DNA of 11,977 nt from Deltaproteobacteria bacterium UBA796 (GTDB taxonomy: Bacteria; Myxococcota_A; UBA796). The DNA lies in contig DBIS01000241.1 in NCBI GenBank assembly GCA_002296975.1, positions 1-11,977 on the forward strand, written 5' to 3'. Position numbers and translations under genes: made by a program. The notes under the pieces were generated by a model. It worked only from the letters and a program-made list of their open reading frames with translations, was not told the origin of the DNA and searched no databases. Shown here one piece after another: positions 1-6,803 of this stretch; within the stretch, counting starts at the first letter, position 1, and each line of letters opens with the position of its first letter.

Positions 1-225
1 AGCCCACCCGACACAGAGGATACCGGCCTAGCAAGACCGTCCGATCCTGAAGCTGCCGATGACGCCGATGGAGCGGAGGGTGCAGATGCGGAAGAGGTGC
101 CTGGAGCGCCGACCGAGCTCAAGGAGATTTCTGCGACAGAGGCAGCGCGAATGTTTGACGCGGTTAAAGAGGGTGACCCGCGTGTGGTGATCGACCCGGG
201 CAGCCGGGGCGGAGGTGAGTGGTGA
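1..225 (+). CDS. 3' end of a probable BatC-like (aerotolerance operon) protein, partial
   Basis: An open frame runs from the first base to a TGA at 223-225, giving 74 residues of a C-terminus; the start lies outside the window. It begins with an acidic, Ala/Asp/Glu-rich stretch (about residues 1-40) that looks like a disordered linker. A short helical segment follows (residues about 41-55, containing ISATEAARMFDAVKEGD), then a Gly-rich tail ending in GEW. BatC and related vWA/TPR proteins often end with a similar 'lLdal..E' helix and a Lys/Glu-Asp-Trp-like terminus, and the gene sits directly upstream of batD, where batC is expected. No TPR or vWA domain is inside the window, so the name rests on position and tail resemblance. 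Its stop overlaps the batD start, which suggests translational coupling. Confidence 0.6.
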   Translation, partial: SPPDTEDTGLARPSDPEAADDADGAEGADAEEVPGAPTELKEISATEAARMFDAVKEGDPRVVIDPGSRGGGEW

Positions 226-1856
226 TTCTCGCGTTGCTACCCATCGCACTCGCTGCTGAGCTGTCTCTGCACATTGACACCAAAACCTTGGTGGTCGGTC
301 AATCTGTACCGGTCAAGGTGGCCGTGATCAACGGCGGGTCTTTCGGGGTTCCGGTGTTGCCGGTGGGCAAGGGTTTGCTGGCGCAATTTCAAGGCCAGTC
401 CAGTCAGCATGTGATCGTAAATTTCGAGTCCACGCGCATCACGGAATATAATTTCCAGTTGGCCGCCACAGCCGAGGGCAGATGGAGTCTCGGTCCAGTA
501 GATCTCGTTGTTGATGGCAAACGGCTGCACGCCCCGGCTGTGACCATCGATGTGGGGGCACCACCGATAGACCAAGGCGGTGAGCCTGTGGTGGCTACAA
601 TTTCCGATGAAACCCCGGTTTTGGGCCAGGTGGTGGTGTATCGCTTCCAGTTTCAGTACGACAAGCCGCTGGTCAATGCCCGTTGGACCCGTCCAGAATT
701 TCCGGGCTTCATACCCGAGGTGAACGCCGAGCCCGTGCAGCGTGAGTACCAGTTGATGCAAGACGGGGTGGCGACCACCATTCAGACCATTGAGGTGCCG
801 TTGGTGGCCGCAGGAACCGGTGTGCAGACCATTCAACCCGCTCAGTTGACCGCCCAGTTTCGGGCAAAAAACCGTCGTCGTCGCCGCTCCGTCGATGATT
901 TGTTTGGAAACTCACCCTTTGGGTTGCGGGGCAGCACCGAGACGCGCACCTTGTCGACGCAGCCGGTTTCGGTGAGCATTGGGGCTTTGCCCATCTTGGG
1001 GCAGCCGGCCCGTTACAGCGGGCTTGTGGGTCAGTTCAAAGCCAAGCTTCGGGCCTCCACCACGCAGGTCAAACTGGGTGATAGCGTGACCCTCGAGTAT
1101 ATCTTGGTGGGCGATGGCACCCTCGCTGGCTTTAAGCTTCCTCCACCGGCCGAGACGGCTGGTTTCCGGGTGTACGATGACGCGCCAGAGATTCGCACCC
1201 AGTTGTTGGATGGTCGCTTTCGCAGCCAGTTGACCGTGCGCCGGGCGGTCGTGCCAGAGCGCGAGGGCATCTTGGTGGTGCCCCCGATCGTTGTGAGCAC
1301 CTATGACACCGAGGCTGAGCAGTATGTTGTCGTCTCCACCGGGGCCGTAGAGTTGACCGTTGTGCCTGGCGAAGAAGGTGGTGGTGTCGTGTCGAGCTAT
1401 GGCCAAATTCAGGGTGATAGTCGCGAGGCTGTCGCTGCTATCGATCAAGATATTTTGCCCGTTATTGCTCCCGGTGGTGTGAGGGATCGCACATTGAAGG
1501 GGGCCACGGTTATCCTGAGCAGTGCGGTGGCCCTGCCTGGGATGGTATGGGGTTTGTTGACGATGTTTGGGTGGTTGCGTTCGCGGCGGCCGGCCCCACT
1601 CGCTGTGTTGAAGGCACGACTGGCTGATTTGCCCTCAGCGCCTGATCAGCGCTTGGCAAGCCTGGAGTCTATTTTTCGGGGGACGGTGGCCGAGCTTCTG
1701 GGGGTGGCTGTTCATGGCCTAAATGGCCAGCAGGTTGAAGGCTTGTCCAGTGAGGCGGCGTCGCTGTACGCGGACTTCGAACGGGCTCGGTATGGTGGCG
1801 GGGCCGTCGCCGACCTTGAGGCAAGGGTCAACGGCTTTGTGCGGGGGGCCCGATGA
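222..1856 (+). CDS. batD: BatD-family protein (oxygen tolerance / aerotolerance operon)
   Basis: This 544-residue envelope protein has a short hydrophobic N-terminus ending ALAAE that looks like a signal peptide, though without a basic n-region. It continues with tandem Ig-like beta domains (opening LHIDTKTLVVGQSVPVKV, then a second from about residue 125 with DETPVLGQVVVYRFQF). An Arg run at about 218-222 is followed by DDLFGNSPFG, a linker type common in BatD. A single membrane helix lies at about 425-449, and a cytoplasmic helical tail contains FERARYGGG. Length and order match BatD, which is thought to work with BatA/B/C/E and MoxR at the inner membrane; the molecular role is unresolved. 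Two tandem GTG codons (219, 222) could start it. I prefer 222 because GGAGG at 211-215 lies 6 bases before it and it gives a GTGA overlap with the preceding stop. Confidence 0.88.
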   Translation: MILALLPIALAAELSLHIDTKTLVVGQSVPVKVAVINGGSFGVPVLPVGKGLLAQFQGQSSQHVIVNFESTRITEYNFQLAATAEGRWSLGPVDLVVDGKRLHAPAVTIDVGAPPIDQGGEPVVATISDETPVLGQVVVYRFQFQYDKPLVNARWTRPEFPGFIPEVNAEPVQREYQLMQDGVATTIQTIEVPLVAAGTGVQTIQPAQLTAQFRAKNRRRRRSVDDLFGNSPFGLRGSTETRTLSTQPVSVSIGALPILGQPARYSGLVGQFKAKLRASTTQVKLGDSVTLEYILVGDGTLAGFKLPPPAETAGFRVYDDAPEIRTQLLDGRFRSQLTVRRAVVPEREGILVVPPIVVSTYDTEAEQYVVVSTGAVELTVVPGEEGGGVVSSYGQIQGDSREAVAAIDQDILPVIAPGGVRDRTLKGATVILSSAVALPGMVWGLLTMFGWLRSRRPAPLAVLKARLADLPSAPDQRLASLESIFRGTVAELLGVAVHGLNGQQVEGLSSEAASLYADFERARYGGGAVADLEARVNGFVRGAR

Positions 1857-2611
1857 TTGCGTTGTTTATGTTGATGATTGGCTGTGGAACTGCGGGCGAT
1901 TCATCGTTTCACGAGGGCCTTAGCGCCATTCGTTCGGGTGACGCCACGGTCGCACTCGCCGGATTTCAACAGTCTCTCGCCGAGGGGGGGCGCGACGGCG
2001 CCGTTTATCATGGTTTGGGCAACGCGCTTTATCGGTTGGGGCATCACGGTGAGGCTGCCGCCGCCTGGCGCCGGGGTTTGGCTCTTTCACCCCGTAATGG
2101 AGACATCGCCGCCAATCTCGACTTTGTCCGCAAGCGCTTCAAGGACAAGTTGGAACCCCCATCCACCCACCGGAGCGCCTTTTTTTGGCAGTCCTTTTTA
2201 TCGCCTTTAGAGGGCGCCATTTTGGCGGCGACGGCCATCGCATTCGGTTTGTGGATGGCTGTGTGGGGGCGATTGAGGGTGTTGCGCGGCCTCAATGGTC
2301 TTGGGGCGAACGCGGTGCTGTTGGCTGTGGCTTCTGTGGTGATTGGTTGTGTGCTTGCATTGGCTGCCCTCGACACCGTTGCTCAACGGGCCGGTGGTGT
2401 GGTGACGGTGGCCGAGGTCGAGGTTCGCTCTGCTCTGGGTCCGTCTGGCTTGTCCTTGTTTGTCCTTCATGAAGGGGCAGAGGTGCGAATAGAGGATCAA
2501 AGTCAGACCCATATTTTGTTGTCTTTGTCCGATGGCCGCAAAGGCTGGGTGAATGGGTCTGCGCTTCGGACGACCAATCCCGCACATCCCTTTGTCTTTA
2601 CCGAACGATGA
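1853..2611 (+). CDS. batE: BatE-like protein: TPR, two membrane helices, SH3 domain
   Basis: A protein of 252 residues. A very short hydrophobic leader ends at Cys11 (LMIGC), which could be a lipobox although Met at -3 is not typical. Two TPR-like helical repeats follow (about 18-90, with VYHGLGNALYRLGHHGEA). Then come two membrane helices (about 119-138 and 151-174) and a bacterial SH3-like domain (about 184-240: VEVRSALGPSGLSLFVLHEG, then DGRKGWVNGSALR). TPR, two helices and SH3 in this order is the known BatE architecture. The ATG overlaps the batD stop by four bases (ATGA), so the two are almost certainly co-translated. TPR and SH3 domains probably mediate contacts with other Bat proteins or peptidoglycan; that is inference. 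The architecture and position together make the assignment strong. Confidence 0.87.
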   Translation: MIALFMLMIGCGTAGDSSFHEGLSAIRSGDATVALAGFQQSLAEGGRDGAVYHGLGNALYRLGHHGEAAAAWRRGLALSPRNGDIAANLDFVRKRFKDKLEPPSTHRSAFFWQSFLSPLEGAILAATAIAFGLWMAVWGRLRVLRGLNGLGANAVLLAVASVVIGCVLALAALDTVAQRAGGVVTVAEVEVRSALGPSGLSLFVLHEGAEVRIEDQSQTHILLSLSDGRKGWVNGSALRTTNPAHPFVFTER

Positions 2612-2640
2612 AGACTGTTAGTCCAAACTTGGAGAGATCT

Positions 2641-3189
2641 ATGCGCAAACCGACCTTATTTATCGCCTTGGCCTGTTCTGTGGTCATGTCCTTTGGCTTC
2701 AACCTGTCCAAGAAAATCGGCAAACTCGAAGGTGAGGAGTACCAACACTTTATGGCCTTGCGGGTCTATATGGACCCACCGAACGCCCGAGGTGAGCGCG
2801 GCAAAGATGACCGCAAAGCCTTTTTCAAGCTCAAGACCCGGCCAGAGCGGGACGAATGGCTGAAAGAGAAGGGTTTATGGGAGCGCTTTTACAAATACGA
2901 GCCGCATATCCGTCAAAAAATCTCTGAGGGTGATGTGCAGATCGGTTGGGACAAGCACATGGTGTACATGGCTTGGGGGCGGCCGTACAAGCGCCAAAAA
3001 GTCGCTGGCCGGAACGCGTATCGCTCGGAGCGTTTCACCTATCGTTTTGAGGTTCGAAAAGACGGGGCTCATCAGGTGTGGGTTCGAAATTCAACAGACA
3101 CCTACCAAGCTCAAAAGCTCTACATCAAAGAGTTGATTGTTGATGACGATAAGGTCGCCGATATCCGGTCTCGCGATGCCAAATGGTAG
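2641..3189 (+). CDS. Exported GWxTD/BamE-like protein of unknown function
   Basis: A 182-residue basic, aromatic-rich protein. MRKPTLFIALACSVVMSFGF is a signal peptide. The mature part has a Trp/Tyr-rich helical region (about 30-92, with DEWLKEKGLWERFYKYEP) and then GW at 102-103 and VYMAWGRP at 108-115, followed by beta strands. The 'GW....VYMAWGRP' pattern resembles GWxTD-domain proteins (GWxTDRGrvyi.yG.P), and the fold idea is similar to BamE/SmpA, but the Thr-Asp of GWxTD is absent. An upstream in-frame ATG at 2608 overlaps the batE stop but lacks a ribosome site. GGAGAG at 2631-2636 favours ATG 2641 and places the signal peptide at the N-terminus. It lies 29 bases after batE and is probably the last gene of the Bat operon. 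Function is unknown; a periplasmic or outer-membrane accessory role is a guess. Confidence 0.72.
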   Translation: MRKPTLFIALACSVVMSFGFNLSKKIGKLEGEEYQHFMALRVYMDPPNARGERGKDDRKAFFKLKTRPERDEWLKEKGLWERFYKYEPHIRQKISEGDVQIGWDKHMVYMAWGRPYKRQKVAGRNAYRSERFTYRFEVRKDGAHQVWVRNSTDTYQAQKLYIKELIVDDDKVADIRSRDAKW

Positions 3190-3281
3190 CGGTGTACAGC
3201 GGTTATCGCTTGACTGAATGCTAAATTAGGCACACACTGTATGGTGTGGTCGGTCCTCTGTTTGACCATGTGTGGGGTGAA
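3190..3281 (+). promoter_or_regulatory. Intergenic region upstream of the radical SAM gene; weak promoter-like signals only
   Basis: About 90 bases separate the Bat operon from the radical SAM gene. TTGACT at 3210-3215 matches a -35 element, but the best -10 at 17-base spacing (CACACT, 3233-3238) is poor. TAAATT at 3222-3227 with a TG two bases before is a possible extended -10. A short inverted repeat CACAC (3231-3235) / GTGTG (3244-3248) precedes the start. AGCGGT (3188-3193) can pair with ATCGCT (3205-3210), but no T-run follows, so it is not a convincing terminator. Read-through from the Bat operon cannot be excluded. Confidence 0.25.
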
Positions 3282-4898
3282 ATGAAAGTCGCGCTGATCA
3301 GTCCCTATCCGGACATCACCAACTACGGGCTTCGTACGCTTTCGGCTGTGTTGCGGGCTGCGGGCCACGAGACTGTGGTGATATGCATGCCGGATTTTGC
3401 CGGCGACGGTGAGAGTGCGCACACCAAAATGTCAGAGGAGCGCTATTCGGCCGTGGCCATCGATGGCATGCTCTCTGTGATCGCCGATGTTGATTTGGTC
3501 GGCATCACCTTGATGACCCACTATTTCGATTCTGCCAAGCAGCTCACCCGCGCGATTCACACCACCTTGGGTGTGCCGGTGATTTGGGGCGGTTTTCATC
3601 CGTCCGTGCGCCCTGATGAGTGCATTCATCATTGTGATTTTGTGGCGGTTGGCGACGCTGAGGACCTCATCTTGCGCCTTGTCGACAAGCTCGAGGCTGG
3701 CGAGAGCGATGCGCTTCACGACATAAAGTCCTTAATTTGGAAGCGCGGCCAGGAGGTCATCCGAAATCCGGTCGGATCATTGGAGCAAGACCTCGACGCT
3801 TACCCCATCCCAGACTTTTCGAACGATGACCACCACGTGCTTTTCGAGGGTGAGCTCTTGCCGGTCACCCGCGACCTGCTGCGTCGGTATCTCCATAATG
3901 GCACCGTCTCTCGCATGTTTGGCCGCACCGGCTACCAGACGATGACCGGCCGCGGCTGCCCACATGCGTGCACCTACTGTGGCAACTCTTTTTATCGCGA
4001 CCTGTACAAGCGTCAACGCTATGTGCGGTACCGCTCGGTCGAGCACGTGATCACAGAGCTTGAGACCGTCAAAAGAGACAACCCCTTCATCGACTTCATT
4101 TGGTTTTCTGACGACTCCTTTTTTGGGAGGCCATTGCCTGATTTGCTGGACTTTGCCCGCGAGTACAAGGAGCGAATCGGCGACCCGTTTTATGTTTTGG
4201 GCTCTCCGGGAACGATCACCGAAGAAAAGTACGAAGCCTTGGTGGATGCAGGTTTGCTTTGCATTCAGATGGGCATCGAGCATGGAAGCCCCAGGCTTCA
4301 AAAGATGTTCAAGCGCTCAACCATGGGCAATGACAAGATTTTGAAGTCGGCGGAGGTGATCTCCAAGTTCGCAGATCGCACGGCGCCGCCTCAATACGAT
4401 GTGATCTACGATCTGGCTTATGAGACCATCGACGATAAGTTGGCGACACTGAGGCTGATTTCAGACCTGCCAAAGCCCTATCGCTTGCAGGTGTTTTCGG
4501 TGATTTATTATCCAGGAACATCCCTTCATACGATCGCTGCACGGGATGGCCTGGTCAACGATGAAAAAGCCGAAATTTACGATCGGATGTTTTTCGAGCG
4601 TCACGACAGCTACACCAACACCTTGCTCTTTTTGGCAAGGTCTGGTCGATTTCCGCACCCATTGCTCAAGGCTTTGATCGATGAGCGGGTCGTGAAAGTT
4701 GCCACCAGTGACTATCTTGCCCCCGCTGGTGAATTGGCCAAGCGCACATTCAATGTGCTGCGCAAGGTCATGCGAAATCCGGCTGTGGAGCGCGCTCGGG
4801 CATTGGGTACCCTCGATAAATTGGGGCTGTTTGAAGCCCGTTTAGAGGGGATGACGGGAGCGGACGCAGGTGCGGCCGCACCCTCGGCGGCCAAGTGA
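3282..4898 (+). CDS. B12-binding-domain radical SAM protein
   Basis: This 538-residue enzyme starts with a cobalamin-binding Rossmann domain (about 1-140; MKVALISPYPDITNYGLRTL, then VPVIWGGFHPSVRPDEC and FVAVGDAEDLILRLV). It lacks the DxHxxG lower-axial His motif, as is usual in class B radical SAM enzymes. The radical SAM domain carries CPHACTYC with Cys226, Cys230 and Cys233 (CxxxCxxC, ligands of the 4Fe-4S cluster). Later features are GIEHGSPRLQKMFKR and a YDVIYDL..ETIDDKLATL region typical of the family. Such proteins perform radical methylations or other C-C/C-P chemistry; the substrate here cannot be read from sequence. ATG 3282 is preferred over the in-frame GTG 3246 because GGGGTGA lies just before it and the conserved KVALISPYP follows at once. 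The C-terminus is an Ala-rich tail encoded by GC-rich DNA. It overlaps the next gene by four bases. Confidence 0.85.
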   Translation: MKVALISPYPDITNYGLRTLSAVLRAAGHETVVICMPDFAGDGESAHTKMSEERYSAVAIDGMLSVIADVDLVGITLMTHYFDSAKQLTRAIHTTLGVPVIWGGFHPSVRPDECIHHCDFVAVGDAEDLILRLVDKLEAGESDALHDIKSLIWKRGQEVIRNPVGSLEQDLDAYPIPDFSNDDHHVLFEGELLPVTRDLLRRYLHNGTVSRMFGRTGYQTMTGRGCPHACTYCGNSFYRDLYKRQRYVRYRSVEHVITELETVKRDNPFIDFIWFSDDSFFGRPLPDLLDFAREYKERIGDPFYVLGSPGTITEEKYEALVDAGLLCIQMGIEHGSPRLQKMFKRSTMGNDKILKSAEVISKFADRTAPPQYDVIYDLAYETIDDKLATLRLISDLPKPYRLQVFSVIYYPGTSLHTIAARDGLVNDEKAEIYDRMFFERHDSYTNTLLFLARSGRFPHPLLKALIDERVVKVATSDYLAPAGELAKRTFNVLRKVMRNPAVERARALGTLDKLGLFEARLEGMTGADAGAAAPSAAK

Positions 4899-5434
4899 GA
4901 ACACCGGCGTTGGCTCAGAAGGTCACGCCCATCCTCATCGGTAACGCCCTCGACTCAGACGCCGCGGATGTGGTGGCCTTATACCGGAGAACCTTGGAGG
5001 AGGGGGCCTGGTTTATCACCTACCCCGACGAATTTCGGGGGACGGAGCAGTGGCAGGCCAAGATTATTCGCGAGTGGAATACTGAGACCAACAGTCGATT
5101 TATGGTGGCGCGGGTGGATGGGCAGATCGTCGGCGCGATTTCCATCACGGGCGGCAATAAGGAGCGGACCCATCATGTGGGGAATATCGAGGTTTTCGTA
5201 GCCCAAGATGTCCGTGGTCGTGGTGTGGGCCGGGCCTTGATGGCGGCGGCCATCTTGTGGGCGCAAAGCAATCCGATTCTTCGAAAGTTGGGCTTGCATG
5301 TGTTTGAGGACAACACGCGAGCGGTCGCTTTGTACCAGCAGCTGGGCTTTGTGGTTGAAGGCCGCTTGGAGGCCGAGTTTCAAGAGATAGATGGCAGCTT
5401 TAGGAACGATTTGGTGATGGCGCTGCGGGTTTAA
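4895..5434 (+). CDS. GNAT-family N-acetyltransferase
   Basis: A 179-residue single-domain GNAT protein, the usual size. The acetyl-CoA pyrophosphate loop is seen in FVAQDVRGRGVGRALM (RxxGxG at residues 107-112). The later motif has EDNTRAVALYQQLGFVVEGR, with Asn140, Tyr147 and Gly-Phe 151-152, typical of RimI/RimJ and phosphinothricin acetyltransferase-like members. The ILIGNALDSDAADVVALYRR opening is a normal first strand and helix. It should transfer an acetyl group from acetyl-CoA to an amine; the acceptor is unknown. The GTG start overlaps the radical SAM stop (GTGA) with no good ribosome site of its own, so it probably depends on translational coupling. That tight link suggests the two enzymes act on one pathway, which is inference. 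Confidence 0.85.
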   Translation: MRTPALAQKVTPILIGNALDSDAADVVALYRRTLEEGAWFITYPDEFRGTEQWQAKIIREWNTETNSRFMVARVDGQIVGAISITGGNKERTHHVGNIEVFVAQDVRGRGVGRALMAAAILWAQSNPILRKLGLHVFEDNTRAVALYQQLGFVVEGRLEAEFQEIDGSFRNDLVMALRV

Positions 5435-5514
5435 GGTCGCTTGGGTGTCTCATCGTTGGTTCTTCAGTCGAGACAAAGCCCACTTTAAAGGCCTGGTTTG
5501 TGCCAAATCGCTCG
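5435..5514. other. Convergent intergenic region with weak hairpins, no clear terminator
   Basis: Eighty bases lie between the + strand GNAT gene and the - strand SRPBCC gene. TGTCTC (5446-5451) can pair with GAGACA (5470-5475) across an 18-base loop, extended by TGGG/CCCA after a bulge. A second hairpin, GCCAAA (5502-5507) with TTTGGC (5533-5538) and an inner TCGC/GCGA, spans the SRPBCC stop codon; a TTTTCT follows it on the + strand. Either could end transcription, but neither has the compact GC stem and U-tract of a standard terminator. Confidence 0.25.
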
Positions 5515-5955
5515 CTATCGTTGGGCGATCGCTTTGGCCAAGTTTTCTAACATCCGGCCGAGCCCTGAATCTAAGGCCGCTGAGAGGCCCGAGGAGTTGA
5601 CGAAGCCGCCGAGGGCGCCGCCTGGTGAGTAGTCCATCCGAAGGGTGACCATGGTGTTGGTCGAGGGCTTCATGGTGCGAAGGCTATAGTTGATCTGGCC
5701 TTTGGTGCGCTTTCCGGTGGTATCCACCAACACCCGTCGCCCGCCGTGGCTGTCGTCTTTGGCCTTGAAACGGTAGCCCAGGGTGCGCTTGCGTCCTGGG
5801 GTGCTCAGGCTCAATTCGTATACGCCGCCGCCCCCTGACACGGCATCGAACGCGCCTTCGACCACCGCGTCATGATTTTTGGGATCGCCCAGCCATTCAA
5901 AGACGTCGTCGCGTCGAATGCCGGTGAGAAGGATATCTTTGGTGATGATTGCCAT
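5515..5955 (-). CDS. SRPBCC (START-like) fold protein
   Basis: A small soluble protein of 146 residues without signal peptide or membrane helix. It has the layout of SRPBCC/polyketide-cyclase-like proteins. The N-terminal strand is followed by a helix where 'VFEWLGDPKNHDAVVEGA' matches the common 'V..W..DP.n...w' opening. A curved beta sheet fills the middle (YELSLSTPGRKRTLGYRFKA; INYSLRTMKPSTNTMVTLRM), and a long C-terminal helix closes the pocket (about 122-144, GLGRMLENLAKAIAQR). This fold binds hydrophobic ligands such as lipids or quinones. The actual ligand is unknown. It is a single gene, divergent from the Lgt-like gene with 64 bases between the two starts, so the two could share a control region. 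Only a weak AGG precedes its ATG. Confidence 0.75.
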   Translation of the reverse strand: MAIITKDILLTGIRRDDVFEWLGDPKNHDAVVEGAFDAVSGGGGVYELSLSTPGRKRTLGYRFKAKDDSHGGRRVLVDTTGKRTKGQINYSLRTMKPSTNTMVTLRMDYSPGGALGGFVNSSGLSAALDSGLGRMLENLAKAIAQR

Positions 5956-6019
5956 GAGCCAAGCCTAACACGCCCCATTTTCGTAAACCCGTTTTCTCTG
6001 GAGTCCGTTAGTCCTTCAA

Positions 6020-6799
6020 ATGACTGCACTCATCCCATATTTTCAGATTCCGATTCTTGAATGGGGCCCGGTTGTGCTCGATTCGTGGACCGCTCTTGTG
6101 TTGTTCGGTTTTGTGATCGGCCTCGAAATCACCCGCGCCCGTGCGATCCGCCTGGGGCTTGAGGTCAAAGACATTGTTGATGGGGCGGTGGTCACGGTGG
6201 CGATGGGCTTTTTTATTGGCCACGTGGTTCATGTGGTGGCTTACAACCCTCAGCAGCTCAGCGACGACGGAATTATGGCCATTCTACGGGTCTGGGCCGG
6301 ATTTTCATCCACTGGCGGGTTTATTGGGGCCGTGATGGGGAGCGTGCTGTTTTATCGCTTCATACGAAAGCGCGATTATTGGATTCACGCGGACACCATC
6401 ATGTTTGGCTTCCCGTTTGCTTGGGTTTTTGGGCGCTTGGGTTGCTTCTCCGCTCACGATCACATCGGTCGGACCTCCGACTTTTGGCTTGCGGTGCAGT
6501 TTCCGGGCGGTTCTCGTCATGATTTGGGCCTGTATGAGGCACTTTGGACTGTCGGCATTGCCGGGTTGTTTTATTTTTGGCGGAATAAGCCAGTGAAGCC
6601 CGGCTTTTTTCTCGCGCTGTTTTCGGCCACATATGCGCCCATTCGTTTTGGGATGGACTTTCTGCGCAATGAGGACATGAGCGGTGCGGATGTGCGCTGG
6701 TTTGGACTCACCCCGGCGCAGTACGGCATGGTGATTTTGGGTATCGTGGGCGTGGTATTGCTCAAAAAAACATGGGTCGCTGAGTCAGCAGAAGAATAG
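6020..6799 (+). CDS. Lgt-like membrane protein (prolipoprotein diacylglyceryl transferase family, divergent)
   Basis: A 259-residue polytopic protein, about the size of Lgt (260-290). The opening MTALIPYFQIPILEWGP, the S-T-G-G-F-I-G loop at 96-102, FGRLGCFSAHDHIGR at 137-151 and the IRFGMDFLR segment at 208-216 align with the Lgt signature regions. Lgt moves diacylglycerol from phosphatidylglycerol to the lipobox Cys of prelipoproteins in the inner membrane. R139 (E. coli R143), R209 (R239) and R216 (R246) are kept. The positions I align with E. coli Y26, H103, N146 and E243 read Thr24, Thr98, Cys142 and Asp213. This may therefore be a paralogue with changed activity; my alignment is by eye. 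No good ribosome site is present (GGAG at 6000-6003 is 16 bases away), but no other start is available in frame before it. The Lgt family is certain enough; true Lgt function is not. Confidence 0.78.
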   Translation: MTALIPYFQIPILEWGPVVLDSWTALVLFGFVIGLEITRARAIRLGLEVKDIVDGAVVTVAMGFFIGHVVHVVAYNPQQLSDDGIMAILRVWAGFSSTGGFIGAVMGSVLFYRFIRKRDYWIHADTIMFGFPFAWVFGRLGCFSAHDHIGRTSDFWLAVQFPGGSRHDLGLYEALWTVGIAGLFYFWRNKPVKPGFFLALFSATYAPIRFGMDFLRNEDMSGADVRWFGLTPAQYGMVILGIVGVVLLKKTWVAESAEE

Positions 6800-6803
6800 G
6801 CAC

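Noticed and set aside
873..887. Five consecutive Arg codons (CGT/CGC run) as a microsatellite insertion in batD.
   Set aside because: A basic linker before a DD.F...PFG segment is normal in BatD proteins, so the run is probably ordinary coding sequence.
237..1448. Long open frames on the - strand across batD (237-836, 912-1448).
   Set aside because: They are antisense to a clear BatD gene, have no recognisable domain, and their His/Arg/Gly-rich make-up is typical of shadow frames in GC-rich DNA.
2608..2640. ATG 2608 as start of the GWxTD-like gene, giving an ATGA overlap with batE.
   Set aside because: No ribosome site precedes it and it would bury the signal peptide behind 11 residues; GGAGAG supports ATG 2641.
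3229..3242. AGGCACACACTGTATGG as a sigma54 promoter for the radical SAM gene.
   Set aside because: The -24 GG is followed ten bases later by AT rather than the required GC.
5525..5532. GCGATCGC octamer, as in cyanobacterial HIP1 repeats.
   Set aside because: I noticed only this one copy and the gene content does not suggest a cyanobacterium.
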